Shown piece by piece: positions 54,040 through 63,550 of a DNA stretch of 64,000 nucleotides. The notes beneath the pieces are model-generated. The model was given only the letters and a program-made list of their open reading frames with translations, made no database searches and was not told where the DNA came from. Position numbers and translations under genes: made by a program. This DNA is from Paracidovorax cattleyae (GTDB taxonomy: Bacteria > Pseudomonadota > Gammaproteobacteria > Burkholderiales > Burkholderiaceae_C): NCBI RefSeq assembly GCF_900104515.1, contig NZ_FNJL01000007.1, forward strand, positions 124,001 through 188,000, read 5' to 3'. Positions within the stretch are counted from its first letter, which is position 1. Every line of letters begins with the position of its first letter.

Positions 54040-56169
54040 TCAGTCCGGCACGGCGATGGCGCCGCTGGTGACGGCGATGGCATCGGCCGCCGCCGGGGTG
54101 GCCGCGATGGGAGGGACATTCGCCGCCGTGATCGCAGGGGCGCTGCCCGGCGTGCCGCCGCGCGGCACGGTGCGCACGACCTGGCTGGCCGGCAGGGGCT
54201 GGCCGTTCACCAGGTGCGCGTACATGGCGTCGAGTGCCCGGTTGAGGTACAGGTGCAGGGGCACGTAGCGGCTGTCGTAGCCCGGCAGCGTGCCAGGCAG
54301 GCCGATGAAGGCGTCGAAATGCTGGGCGTTCGTGACCTCGATGTAGCTCAGGCGGCTGGCGGAGCCTTCCACGCGCCGGTTCAGGGCCGCGTACGGGCGC
54401 GAGGTGTGGTTGACCGGGATGAGCGCATCGTCGCGGCCGTGCACGATGATGGCGGGCTTGCCGTGCAGGTTGCCGGTGCGGCGGGTTTCGTCGAGGCCGG
54501 CCTGCAGCCGCCGGGCGGCCGCATCGGTGCCCGTCACGAGTGCGCGCAGGCAGAGCGCGCCTTCCAGGTTCCAGGTGGGCACGCCCGCGGTATTGAACGA
54601 GAACAGGTCGCGCACCGGCACGCCGCGGCTGCGGTCGTTGACCAGCTGAACACCGGCGGTGGGCGGAATGCCGCTGCCGGTGGCGAACAGGGTGTTCGTC
54701 ACCGCGGCGGGCGTGGGCTGCACCGCGCCGATGGCCGACGTGGTGGCGAAGCTGTAGCCGCACAGCCGGTCCTGGACGCTGGCGCGCGACAGCGCGTTGG
54801 CATAGGTGACGGCGATGGACGGCGCCACCTCGAATGCCGCGAGCGAGGCATGCAGCGCACCCGATTCGGGCTCCCAGCCATAGGCGGTCAGGCGCGCCAG
54901 CGCCTCCTCGGCCTGCGCGGCCGTGGTGGTGGCCGAGAGCAGCCCCTGGGCCTTGAGGCCGGCGCAGCGGTTGGCGGCCACCGGGAAGGCGGGATCCGCG
55001 AAGCGGATGGCAAAGGCCGCAGCGAAGGGCGTGGAGGCCAGCGACGGCGCGAGGGCGGCGCAGGCCTGGTAGAAGTGAGCCTGGGTGGTGTAGTCGATCA
55101 GCGGAAGGCCATTCACGGCCACGGTGCGCCCGCCGCGCTGCACGGTGACGCCCGCATTGGCCGGCATCTGTACCGAGGGCTCCGACACGGCCACGCCGTC
55201 GATGAGGCCCTGAGTGTCCTGCTCGGCCGCAGCGATCGCCGCGCCGCCGCCGTTCGAAAGGCTGGAGGCGATCACCGTGGTATTGGCCGGCGTGAAGGTG
55301 CGCAGCGGCTGGCCGCCCGGGGAGCGGTCGCCGAAACGCTCGTTGAGGATATAGAACGCGAACTCGACCGCCTGCAGGGTGGAGCGGCCCCAGTCCTTTT
55401 CCGGGTTCTGCCCGGAATGCGCGTGCTTGAAGGCCAGGCGCTGCGGCGTGGCCGCATTGAAGGCCGCCAGGTCGGCCGCCGACAGCCCCGCGTTGAAGGC
55501 GGCGCGCGTGCCCGCGAGCGTGGCGCTGGTGCGCGTGCCGTCGATCAGCGCGACGGTGTCGGCCTGCAGGTCGTGGGGCGCGGTGCCCGTGCCCTTGTCC
55601 GTATAGGCCACGGCGCAGCCGCGCTTGAGGCCCCATTCGCCGGTGGGAATGCCGCCGTAGATGCCGCGTGATCCGGACGAGGTGGCGGTGATGATGCAGG
55701 GGCGCGTGCGGTCGAAGGCATCCGGCACCTGCACCATCAGGGTGACGTTGCGGCGCCCCGAGCCGTCGTCCGAATAGGCGATGGCCTCCGTGCCGGCCAC
55801 CATGCCTTCGCTCGATGTCGCGCGGCCCTGGATGTCCACGTTCGGACCGTAGAGCCTGCCGTAGCCCCCGTCGGAGGTCGTGTCCACCAGGGCCCGGTAG
55901 TTCACGTAGATGGCATTGCGCCGCAGTTCCTCCGCCGTGGGCTGGCTGCCCGCGTAACCTGGCTGCGAGTCATCCTGCAGGCCGGAGCGGCCCAGCCCGC
56001 CGGTCAGCAGGTCGTCGCCCACGCCGTCGTAGGCGGCCTGCCGCAGGTCGCTCAGGTAGGAAGGCCGGGCATTGAAGTCGTAGTCGACCGATGCGCCGCT
56101 GCCCCCGCCCCCGCATGAGGAAGCGGCCAGGGCGGCAATGAGCAGGGGGGCGGTTTTCAAGACGGTCAT
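54040..56169 (-). CDS. D-(-)-3-hydroxybutyrate oligomer hydrolase (lipoprotein)
   Basis: The 709-residue protein matches the 3HB-oligomer hydrolase family that breaks soluble oligomers from poly-3-hydroxybutyrate into monomers. The N-terminus is a lipoprotein signal with lipobox LAASSC (cysteine at 19) followed by a glycine-rich linker, so it is exported and lipid-anchored. The catalytic serine is probably in SSLSNGGGAA, and the late IIVHGRDDALIPVNH and NAQHFDAF segments supply the acid and histidine. AGGAG precedes the ATG at 56169. It is probably monocistronic and lets the cell use external or released PHB oligomers. Confidence 0.9.
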   Translation of the reverse strand: MTVLKTAPLLIAALAASSCGGGGSGASVDYDFNARPSYLSDLRQAAYDGVGDDLLTGGLGRSGLQDDSQPGYAGSQPTAEELRRNAIYVNYRALVDTTSDGGYGRLYGPNVDIQGRATSSEGMVAGTEAIAYSDDGSGRRNVTLMVQVPDAFDRTRPCIITATSSGSRGIYGGIPTGEWGLKRGCAVAYTDKGTGTAPHDLQADTVALIDGTRTSATLAGTRAAFNAGLSAADLAAFNAATPQRLAFKHAHSGQNPEKDWGRSTLQAVEFAFYILNERFGDRSPGGQPLRTFTPANTTVIASSLSNGGGAAIAAAEQDTQGLIDGVAVSEPSVQMPANAGVTVQRGGRTVAVNGLPLIDYTTQAHFYQACAALAPSLASTPFAAAFAIRFADPAFPVAANRCAGLKAQGLLSATTTAAQAEEALARLTAYGWEPESGALHASLAAFEVAPSIAVTYANALSRASVQDRLCGYSFATTSAIGAVQPTPAAVTNTLFATGSGIPPTAGVQLVNDRSRGVPVRDLFSFNTAGVPTWNLEGALCLRALVTGTDAAARRLQAGLDETRRTGNLHGKPAIIVHGRDDALIPVNHTSRPYAALNRRVEGSASRLSYIEVTNAQHFDAFIGLPGTLPGYDSRYVPLHLYLNRALDAMYAHLVNGQPLPASQVVRTVPRGGTPGSAPAITAANVPPIAATPAAADAIAVTSGAIAVPD

Positions 56170-56278
56170 GGGGGGATCTCCTCTCTGGGTGGCCGGAGTA
56201 TGAGGCTATCCGCCGCCGGCGGGTGCATTCGGGCACACGCCGCCCCAAGAGCCACCCGTTCATACATTCCATAAATTT

Positions 56279-56298
56279 CAATGCGAACCATTCGCAAT
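56279..56298. promoter_or_regulatory. Candidate Fur box before the siderophore-receptor cassette
   Basis: CAATGCGAACCATTCGCAAT contains the inverted repeat TGCGAA-CCA-TTCGCA (56282-56296) and resembles betaproteobacterial Fur boxes of the form AATGCGAATNATTCGCA. A TAGAAT hexamer at 56305-56310 directly follows and could be the -10 of the promoter it would control. Confidence 0.6.
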
Positions 56299-56437
56299 AT
56301 CTTTTAGAATGCGCATTTGCGAACAGTGCCCTGGTGGGGTGCCCCGGCGGACGGTCCAGTCCCCGGGGCCCGCTGTGCCGCCCCACCGGCGCCCGTTGCT
56401 CCGCCACGCCGGCACGCCCCTCCAGCACCCGCAATCC

Positions 56438-56707
56438 ATGCCCTCGACGCCCGCCTCCCTCAACGGGCCGCAATCCCCCGCGGCCATCCCAGGCCACACC
56501 AATCCCCAGGCAGCCGCCGCGCCGCGCACCGAGGCCGCCCGGCCGGGCCGTATCTGGGGGTGGCCCATCGCCCTGGGCATCCTCACGGCCAGCGGACTGC
56601 TCAGCGCCCTGGTATCGGACGGCTGGGGCGACACATGGTCGTGGGTCGCGCTGGGCGTGCCCGTGGCCGTGATGGCGTGGTTCGGCTGGCTGCGGCGGCG
56701 CGGCTGA
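56438..56707 (+). CDS. Small two-helix membrane protein
   Basis: The 89-residue product has a Pro/Ala-rich N-terminal third, then two hydrophobic segments (about 43-60, WPIALGILTASGLLSAL, and 66-84, WSWVALGVPVAVMAWFGW) and an RRRG end. Such small inner-membrane proteins often lie beside TonB-dependent siderophore receptors and PepSY proteins, but no function is established. No strong ribosome-binding site is visible, so the start could be elsewhere in the frame. It would be the first gene after the Fur box. Confidence 0.65.
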   Translation: MPSTPASLNGPQSPAAIPGHTNPQAAAAPRTEAARPGRIWGWPIALGILTASGLLSALVSDGWGDTWSWVALGVPVAVMAWFGWLRRRG

Positions 56708-56804
56708 CGCCGGACACAGCCCTTTCTCCCGCTTTTTCCTCCGTCCTCCATGCCCGCTGCGCCCTTCTGGCGCCCCACACTTTCCACCCGCCAGGCCCTT
56801 CGCC

Positions 56805-59006
56805 ATGTTCCACCCCCATCCTCTCGCCATCGCCGCCTCCCTCGCCCTGCTCGGTACCCAGGCCGGTGCGCAATCCGCCACGCCCGCCGCCACCGACACG
56901 CCAACGCTCTCGACGGTGACGGTCAACGCCAGCGCGGATGCCTCTTCCCAGGGCCTCTCACCGGCCTATCCCGGCGGGCAGGTGGCGCGCGGCGGACGCG
57001 CCGGCATCCTGGGCACCAAGGATGCGATGGACACCCCTTTCAGCATCACCAGCTACACCAATGAGCTGATCCAGGACAAGCAGGCCAAAAGCGTGGGCGA
57101 GGTGCTGCAGAACGACTCAGGCGTCCGCCTGGCGCGCGGCTTCGGCAACTTCCAGGAGGCGTACTTCATCCGCGGCTTCGTCCTCGGCTCCGACGACACG
57201 GCCTACAACGGCCTCTACAGCCTGTTGCCCCGGCAATACATCGCCACCGAACTGTTCGAGCGCGTCGAAGTGCTGCGCGGCGCCTCCACCTTCCTGTCGG
57301 GCGCCACGCCGTCGGGTGGCGGCATCGGCGGTGCGGTCAACCTGCTGCCCAAGCGCGCGCCCAACGAGCCGCTGTCGCGCGTGACGGTGGGCACGGGGTC
57401 GGGAGGCCGCGTCGAGACGGCGGTGGACATCGGCCGGCGCTTCGGGCCGGACGGCAGCACGGGCATCCGCTTCAATGCCGCCTACCAGGACGGCGACGCC
57501 GCCGTGGACCATGAAAAGAGCCGGCTCGGCCTCGTGGCCCTGGGCCTGGACTGGCGCAGCCGCGACGTGCGCCTGTCGGGCGACATCGGCTGGCAGGACC
57601 ACCGCCTGAAGGGCACTCGGCCGAACGTCTCGCTGTCCGGCGCCACCGCCGTGCCCGCCGCGCCGGATGCCTCCGCCAACTTTTCCCAGCCCTGGGCGTA
57701 TTCCAACGAGCGAGACGTGTTCGGCACGTTCCGCGGCGAGGTGGACCTGTCGCCCGGTGTGACGGCCTGGGGAGCCTGGGGCATGCGCCGCGGCAAGGAG
57801 GCCAATTCGCTCGCCAACCTGACGGTGACCAACGCCGCCACGGGCGCGGGCACGGCCTACCGCTTCGACAACACCCGCAAGGACCGCGTGGACACCGGTG
57901 AACTCGGCCTGCGCGGCAAGCTGCGCACCGGCGCGGTGGGCCATGAATGGGTGGCCGCCGTGTCGTATTTCGAGGCCGAGAAAGACAATGCGTATGCGAT
58001 GGACTGGCGCAACACCATCGCCTCCAACCTGTATCGGTACCGTCCCACCGCGCAGCCCGCTTTCAGCGCGTCCACGCTGTATGGCGGCACGCTGTCCAGC
58101 CCCAATCTCACGGGCCGCACGCGGCTGCTGAGCTACGCCCTGGGCGACACGCTCTCCTTCATCGACGATACGGTGCTGCTCACCCTGGGGCTGCGCCACC
58201 AGCGCCTGGACACCTCCGACTTCGCCTACGGCACCTCCGCGCTGCTCGCCCGCTACGAGCAGAGCCGTAACAGCCCCATGGCGGGCCTCGTGTTCAAGAT
58301 GGCGCCGCAGTGGTCGCTCTACGGCAACTACATCGAGAGCCTGAGCCAGGGCCAGACCGCGCCGGCCACGGCCAACGGCGCGCCTGTGGCCAATAGCGGG
58401 CAGCAGCTTTCGCCGTATGTCGCCAAGCAAAAGGAAGTGGGCGTGAAGTACGACGGCGGCCGCCTGCGCGGGTCGCTGGCGCTGTTCAGCACTACCAAGC
58501 CCCGTGCCTACGTGGACGCCGCGAACGTGTTCGGCGCCTCCGGCAGGGACCGCCACCAGGGCGTGGAACTGGACGTGCAGGGCGAGGCCGTGCGCGGCCT
58601 GCGCCTGCTGGGCGGCGTGACCTGGCTGGACGCGAAGCAGCAGAGGACGGGCAGCGCAACCACCGACGGCAAGCGCGTGATCGGCGTGCCGCGCCTGCAG
58701 GCCAATGCCGGCGTGGAATGGGACGTTCCCGGCGTGCCCGGCCTAGCGCTGGACACCCGCGCCCTCTATACCGGCGCGAGTTATGCCGACGGCGCCAACG
58801 CCCTGCGCGTGCCCGGCTGGACGCGCCTGGACCTGGGGGTGCGCTACACAACGGAATGGAGCGGCCGCCTCGTGACGCTGCGCGCCCGCGTGGACAACGT
58901 GGCCGACCGCAACTACTGGGCCTCGTCCGGCGGCTACCCCGGCTCGGGCTACCTCGTGGTGGGCGCACCGCGCACCTTCGCGCTGAGCGCGAGCGTGGAT
59001 TTCTGA
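56805..59006 (+). CDS. TonB-dependent siderophore receptor
   Basis: This outer-membrane receptor has 733 residues: a signal peptide (about 1-22, ending AGAQS), a plug domain (about 55-185) with DTPFSITSYTNELIQDKQAKS-type siderophore-receptor sequence and LRGASTFLSG, and a 22-strand barrel ending in a terminal Phe (SVDF), as needed for outer-membrane insertion. TLSTVTVNA at about 34-42 is the likely TonB box region. There is no N-terminal signalling domain and no sigma/anti-sigma pair nearby, so regulation is probably by Fur alone. The ligand, probably a ferric siderophore, is unknown. Confidence 0.94.
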   Translation: MFHPHPLAIAASLALLGTQAGAQSATPAATDTPTLSTVTVNASADASSQGLSPAYPGGQVARGGRAGILGTKDAMDTPFSITSYTNELIQDKQAKSVGEVLQNDSGVRLARGFGNFQEAYFIRGFVLGSDDTAYNGLYSLLPRQYIATELFERVEVLRGASTFLSGATPSGGGIGGAVNLLPKRAPNEPLSRVTVGTGSGGRVETAVDIGRRFGPDGSTGIRFNAAYQDGDAAVDHEKSRLGLVALGLDWRSRDVRLSGDIGWQDHRLKGTRPNVSLSGATAVPAAPDASANFSQPWAYSNERDVFGTFRGEVDLSPGVTAWGAWGMRRGKEANSLANLTVTNAATGAGTAYRFDNTRKDRVDTGELGLRGKLRTGAVGHEWVAAVSYFEAEKDNAYAMDWRNTIASNLYRYRPTAQPAFSASTLYGGTLSSPNLTGRTRLLSYALGDTLSFIDDTVLLTLGLRHQRLDTSDFAYGTSALLARYEQSRNSPMAGLVFKMAPQWSLYGNYIESLSQGQTAPATANGAPVANSGQQLSPYVAKQKEVGVKYDGGRLRGSLALFSTTKPRAYVDAANVFGASGRDRHQGVELDVQGEAVRGLRLLGGVTWLDAKQQRTGSATTDGKRVIGVPRLQANAGVEWDVPGVPGLALDTRALYTGASYADGANALRVPGWTRLDLGVRYTTEWSGRLVTLRARVDNVADRNYWASSGGYPGSGYLVVGAPRTFALSASVDF

Positions 59007-59037
59007 GCGCGGACTTTCGCTGGAGCAGGACGACGAC

Positions 59038-60234
59038 ATGACCCCCAAAGCCCTCAAGACCTGGTCCTGGCTACACAAGTGGAGCAGCCTGGTGTGCACC
59101 GGGTTCATGCTCCTGCTGTGCCTGACGGGGCTGCCGCTGATCTTCCACCACGAGATCGGCCACCTGCTGGGCACGGAGGTCGAGGCGCCGCCGATGCCGG
59201 GGGAAACGCGCCGGGTCAGCCTGGACCGGGTGCTGGAGGTGGCACGCGCGCAGCATCCGGACCGCATCGTGCAGTTCGCGTCGCAGGACGCGGACGACCC
59301 CAGCGTGTGGTTCGTCACGCTCACGCACACGCCCGCTCCGACCACCGACTTCCGCTCGGTGGCCGTGGACGGCCGCACCGGCGCCATCCTCGCGCAGCCG
59401 CGGTTCGACCAGGGCTTCATGTACGTCATGTACAAGCTGCACGTGGACCTGTTCGCGGGGCTGCCGGGCAAGCTCTTCCTGGGCTTCATGGGGCTGCTGC
59501 TGCTCGTGGCCATCGTCTCGGGCGTGGTGCTCTACGCGCCCTTCATGCGCAAGCTGGACTTCGGCACGGTACGCGAGCAGCGCTCCACCCGCGTGAAATG
59601 GCTGGACCTGCACAACCTGCTGGGCATCGTCACCCTGGTGTGGGCCTTCGTGGTGGGCGGCACCGGCATGATCAATACCTGGGCCGACCTGGTCATCAAG
59701 TACTGGCAGCACGACCAGCTTTCGTCGCTGCTGGCGCCCTATGCGGGCCAGCCCGTCACCCCGCAGGCTGAACGCGGCTCGCTACAGCAATCGCTGGACG
59801 CGGCGCTGGAGCGCGCCCCGGGCATGCGCCTGTCTTTCATCGCCTTCCCGGGTACGGCGTTCTCCAGCCCGCACCACAACACCTTCTTCCTGCGCGGCAG
59901 CGAACCGCTCACGTCGCGCCTCTACCAGCCCGTGCTGGTGGACGCACGCACCGCGCAGGTCACGGCCGCGCCGGAACTGCCGTGGTACCTCACCGCCCTG
60001 CTCATCTCGCAGCCGCTGCACTTCGGCGACTACGCCGGCATGCCCATGCAGATCCTCTGGGCGCTGCTCGACATCGCCACCATCATCGTGCTGGGCAGCG
60101 GGCTCTACCTGTGGCTGAAGAAGGGTTCGGGCGCCACGCAGAAGGACAAGCAAGCGGTGTCCCGCCGCCAACGCGACGGGGCACCCGAAGGCGCCCCGCT
60201 GGAACCGTCCGCGGCGCGTACCGCGAGGCACTGA
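59038..60234 (+). CDS. PepSY-associated transmembrane protein, possible ferric-siderophore reductase
   Basis: The 398-residue inner-membrane protein has four hydrophobic helices: about 18-38, 145-168, 195-217 and 340-362. Histidines near their ends are typical of the family (LHKWSSL at the start, HHEIGH, KLHVDL, WLDLHNLLG). A periplasmic PepSY-like domain (about 55-125) and a second soluble loop (about 225-330) are present. Proteins of this type next to TonB receptors are thought to help release or reduce siderophore iron in the periplasm. The ATG at 59038 is 31 bases after the receptor stop, so the two are probably co-transcribed. Confidence 0.9.
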   Translation: MTPKALKTWSWLHKWSSLVCTGFMLLLCLTGLPLIFHHEIGHLLGTEVEAPPMPGETRRVSLDRVLEVARAQHPDRIVQFASQDADDPSVWFVTLTHTPAPTTDFRSVAVDGRTGAILAQPRFDQGFMYVMYKLHVDLFAGLPGKLFLGFMGLLLLVAIVSGVVLYAPFMRKLDFGTVREQRSTRVKWLDLHNLLGIVTLVWAFVVGGTGMINTWADLVIKYWQHDQLSSLLAPYAGQPVTPQAERGSLQQSLDAALERAPGMRLSFIAFPGTAFSSPHHNTFFLRGSEPLTSRLYQPVLVDARTAQVTAAPELPWYLTALLISQPLHFGDYAGMPMQILWALLDIATIIVLGSGLYLWLKKGSGATQKDKQAVSRRQRDGAPEGAPLEPSAARTARH

Positions 60235-60273
60235 ACGCAGGCACGACGCGTGCCCCGCGCCACAGGGGGTTGT

Positions 60274-61788
60274 TCAGGCGGCAGCGACCTGCAGCCGCCG
60301 GGCCGCCCAGCCGCGCAGCAGGCGGGGCAGCACCAGCACGGCCACGACGATCACGATGAGCGTGAGCGACATCGGACGCGTCACGAACACCGACCAGCTG
60401 CCTTCGCCGATCGAGATCGCGTTGCGCATCTGCGCCTCGGCCAGCGGCCCGAGGATCATGCCGACCACCACGGGCGCGGTGGGGAAGTCGAAGCGGCGCA
60501 TCATCACGCCCAGCAGGCCGATGCCGTAGAGCAGGAACAGATCGAACGCGCTCTGGCGCATGCCGTAGGCCCCCACCGTGGCGAAGATCAGGATGCCGGC
60601 GTAGAGCTGCGGTTTCGGGATCTTGAGCAGCTTCACCCACAGGCCCACCATGGGCAGGTTGAGCACCAGCAGCATCACGTTGCCGATGTAGAGGGAAGCG
60701 ATCAGCGCCCACACCAGCGCGGCCGAACTGGTGAACAGCTGCGGGCCGGGATTGATGCCGTAGTTCTGGAAGGCGCCCAGCAGCACCGCCGTGGTGTTGG
60801 ACGTCGGAATGCCCAGTGTGAGCAGCGGGATCAGCGCGGCCGTGACGGTGGCGTTGTTCGCGGCCTCGGGGCCGGCCACGCCTTCGATCGCGCCCTTCGT
60901 GCCGAATTCCTCGCGGTCCGCGCCCTTGGCGAGCTTCTTCTCGGTCGCATAGCTGAGGAAGGTCGGGATCTCGGTGCCGCCGGCGGGAATGCAGCCGAAC
61001 GGCGTGCCCAGCAGCGTGCCGCGCAGCCAGGCGGGCACGGAGCGCTTCCAGTCGCGCGCCGTCATGTGGACCCGGCCCATGGCATTGCGGGTGTCCACCT
61101 GGCGGCCTTCATACATGGCGGCATACAGCACCTCGGCCACCGCGAACAGGCCCACGGCCACGAGCACGATGTCGATGCCGTCCAGCAGTTCGGGCTGGCC
61201 CAGCGTATAGCGCGCCGCGCCGGAGATCTGGTCCATGCCCACGCAGCCCAGCGCGAGGCCCAGGAACAGCGCCGTGAGCCCCCGCACCGTGCTCTGGCCG
61301 AGCACCGCGCTCACCGTGGTGAAGGCCAGCACCATCAGCATGAAGTATTCGGGCGGCCCGAGCTTGACGGCGAACTCGGCCACGGAGGGGGCGAACAGCG
61401 TCACCACCACGGTGGCGATGGTGCCGGCGACAAACGAGCCGATGGCCGACGTGGCCAGGGCCGCGCCCGCACGACCGCTCTTGGCCATCCTGTTGCCTTC
61501 CATCGCCGTGACCATGCTGGCCGTTTCACCGGGCGTGTTCAGCAGGATGGAGGTGGTCGATCCACCGTACATGGCACCGTAGTAGATGCCGGCGAAGAAG
61601 ATCATGGAGGCCGTCACCTCCACCTTGGCGGTGATGGGCAGCAGCATGGCCACCGCCACGGCAGGGCCGATGCCTGGCAGCACGCCCACCGCCGTGCCGA
61701 GCGCGCAGCCCACCAGGGCCCACAGCAGGTTGGCGGGCGTGGCCGCCGTCGCGAAGCCCTGCAGCAGGGCGTTGAAAATGTCCATCAT
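60274..61788 (-). CDS. tctA: Tripartite tricarboxylate transporter large permease, TctA
   Basis: TctA is the large integral-membrane subunit of a secondary, binding-protein-dependent carboxylate importer. The 504-residue protein is highly hydrophobic, with 10-12 expected membrane helices and the family segments [34 protein letters not shown] and [17 protein letters not shown]. Its ATG overlaps the tctB stop by one base (TGATG). The gene is convergent with the PepSY gene, with a small GC hairpin (60240-60254) between. The substrate (citrate, a citrate-like acid or an aromatic acid) is not evident. Confidence 0.95.
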   Translation of the reverse strand: MMDIFNALLQGFATAATPANLLWALVGCALGTAVGVLPGIGPAVAVAMLLPITAKVEVTASMIFFAGIYYGAMYGGSTTSILLNTPGETASMVTAMEGNRMAKSGRAGAALATSAIGSFVAGTIATVVVTLFAPSVAEFAVKLGPPEYFMLMVLAFTTVSAVLGQSTVRGLTALFLGLALGCVGMDQISGAARYTLGQPELLDGIDIVLVAVGLFAVAEVLYAAMYEGRQVDTRNAMGRVHMTARDWKRSVPAWLRGTLLGTPFGCIPAGGTEIPTFLSYATEKKLAKGADREEFGTKGAIEGVAGPEAANNATVTAALIPLLTLGIPTSNTTAVLLGAFQNYGINPGPQLFTSSAALVWALIASLYIGNVMLLVLNLPMVGLWVKLLKIPKPQLYAGILIFATVGAYGMRQSAFDLFLLYGIGLLGVMMRRFDFPTAPVVVGMILGPLAEAQMRNAISIGEGSWSVFVTRPMSLTLIVIVVAVLVLPRLLRGWAARRLQVAAA

Positions 61789-62345
61789 CACAGCCACCCC
61801 GTTTGCGTGAGCCCCGGCAGGTTGATCGCCAGGAATTGCGTGAAGGCCCAGAACACGGGCGCGGAAATCGCCAGGCCGGTGAACACGTCCACCGCCCAGG
61901 TGCGCGCGGCGCCCGCGGCCGGCTGGCCGCCCGCGCGGCGCAGGCCCTGCACGGCCAGCACGTAGCAGAGCGTGCAGCTCACGATGAAGCCCACTGTGCC
62001 GATGAGCGCGGCATTGAGCAGCAGCCCGGCCGACACCCACACGAAGGCCTGCCTGTCCGCCCGGGCCGCGCCGCCGGGGGCGCCCAGGGAGCGGAAGCCG
62101 CCGGACGCCACCTCCCACAGCAGGAAGCCGCCGCAGGCGGCCAGCACGGCCGCGACCAGCCAGGGCAGGAAGTTGGGGCCCACGCCGCCGTAGCCGGCAT
62201 CGCCGGGGATCTGCAGGGCGCCGGCAGCGAGCGCTGCTGCCACGAGCAGCACGCCGCCGCCCACGATGGTCTGGGCGCGCCGGGACGGGACGGCGCCTTC
62301 TTCGCTATCGGCATCCGCCGCGGTAGGTGCAAGAGGCTCTGACAT
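61788..62345 (-). CDS. tctB: Tripartite tricarboxylate transporter small permease, TctB
   Basis: TctB is the small membrane subunit. The 185-residue protein has a hydrophilic N-terminus and four hydrophobic segments (about 28-46, 60-80, 107-133 and 156-178), as expected. Sequence conservation in this family is weak, and the assignment rests on topology and on its place between tctC and tctA. The ATG at 62345 begins MSEPL; the gene is followed without a gap by tctA. Confidence 0.9.
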   Translation of the reverse strand: MSEPLAPTAADADSEEGAVPSRRAQTIVGGGVLLVAAALAAGALQIPGDAGYGGVGPNFLPWLVAAVLAACGGFLLWEVASGGFRSLGAPGGAARADRQAFVWVSAGLLLNAALIGTVGFIVSCTLCYVLAVQGLRRAGGQPAAGAARTWAVDVFTGLAISAPVFWAFTQFLAINLPGLTQTGWL

Positions 62346-62461
62346 GATGGATGTCCTCGGGAAAGCGGCCGGAGGGCGCAGGCGAGCGCCAACCGGCCAC
62401 AAGAAGCGGTACGAAAAAAAGGAACGCGGGAAGCACGGCGGGCATGGCGCCCGCCGCCGGG

Positions 62462-63421
62462 TCAGACCATGCCGGCCTTGACCATGGTGGCGCGCATGCT
62501 GGCGAACTCGGCATCCACGAAGGCGCCGAATTCGTCGCCCGCGAGCCAGGCGGCGGTCCAGTCGTTCTTCTCCATGGACTCGGCCCAGCTCTTGCTCTTC
62601 GTCGCCTGGGCCACCATGTCGATGAGCGCCTTGCGCTGCGGCGCGGAGATGCCCGGGGGCGCATAGACCCCGCGCCAGTTGCCGATCTCGACGTTGATGC
62701 CCTGCTCCTTGAGCGTGGGCACGCTCGAGCCCTTCAGGCGCTGGCCCGAAGTGACGGCCACCGGCACCATCTTCCTGGTGTTGATGTATTCGGCCATCTC
62801 GCTGTAGCCGCCACCGCCGATGGTGACGTTGCCGCCCAGGATGGCAGCGACGGATTCGCCGCCCCCACGGAACGCGACATAGTTGATCTTTGCCGGGTCC
62901 ACGCCCACTTCGCGCGCGATCATGGCCGCCGCGATGTGCTCGGTGGAGCCGCGCGAGCCGCCGCCCCATTTCACGCTGCCCGGGTCCTTCTTGAGCTGCG
63001 CGATCACCTCGGCCATCGACTTGAACGGCGAGTTGGCGGGCAGCACGAACACGTTGTATTCGCTCGTCAGGCGTGCGATCGGCGTGGCCTGCGACAGGTT
63101 GACCGGCGGCTTGCCGGTGATGATGCCGCCCACCATGACCGAGCCCATCACCATCAGGGAATTCGTGTCGCCCTTGGCGGAATTGACGAACTGCGCCAGG
63201 CCGATGGCGCCGGCCGCGCCGCCCTTGTTGTCGTAAGTGACGGACGAGGCCACGCCCGCGTCCTGCATCGCCTTGCCGAGCGCCCGGCCGGTGGTGTCCC
63301 AGCCACCGCCGGGGTTGGCGGGCAGCAGCATCCGGATTGCGGCCGCGGCGCGGGCCGGCAGCGGCAGCGCGCCCGCGGCCGCGAGGGCGGCCAGGGATTT
63401 GAGGAAGGTATCGCGACGCAT
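62462..63421 (-). CDS. tctC: Tripartite tricarboxylate transporter substrate-binding protein (TctC/Bug)
   Basis: This is the periplasmic binding protein of the transporter, 319 residues. The signal peptide (about 1-27) starts MRRDTFLKSL and ends LPARAAA. The Bug-fold signature is present: PANPGGGWDTTGR near the start, NKGGAAGAIG, and later RGSTEHIAAAMIA. Comamonadaceae carry very many such proteins with varied ligands. It is the first gene of tctCBA and is divergent from tctD, which probably controls it. Confidence 0.94.
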   Translation of the reverse strand: MRRDTFLKSLAALAAAGALPLPARAAAAIRMLLPANPGGGWDTTGRALGKAMQDAGVASSVTYDNKGGAAGAIGLAQFVNSAKGDTNSLMVMGSVMVGGIITGKPPVNLSQATPIARLTSEYNVFVLPANSPFKSMAEVIAQLKKDPGSVKWGGGSRGSTEHIAAAMIAREVGVDPAKINYVAFRGGGESVAAILGGNVTIGGGGYSEMAEYINTRKMVPVAVTSGQRLKGSSVPTLKEQGINVEIGNWRGVYAPPGISAPQRKALIDMVAQATKSKSWAESMEKNDWTAAWLAGDEFGAFVDAEFASMRATMVKAGMV

Positions 63422-63550
63422 GGCTCTTGTCTCCTTGTGGTTTTGCGAACGGGGCCGATGATGCGCCCGCTTCCTGTCAAACGGCTGTCCGCCGACTCAG
63501 GGAAAACACCCAGGGGGGCCACGCCCGAGCCCGGTGCTATGGTCCCTCCC

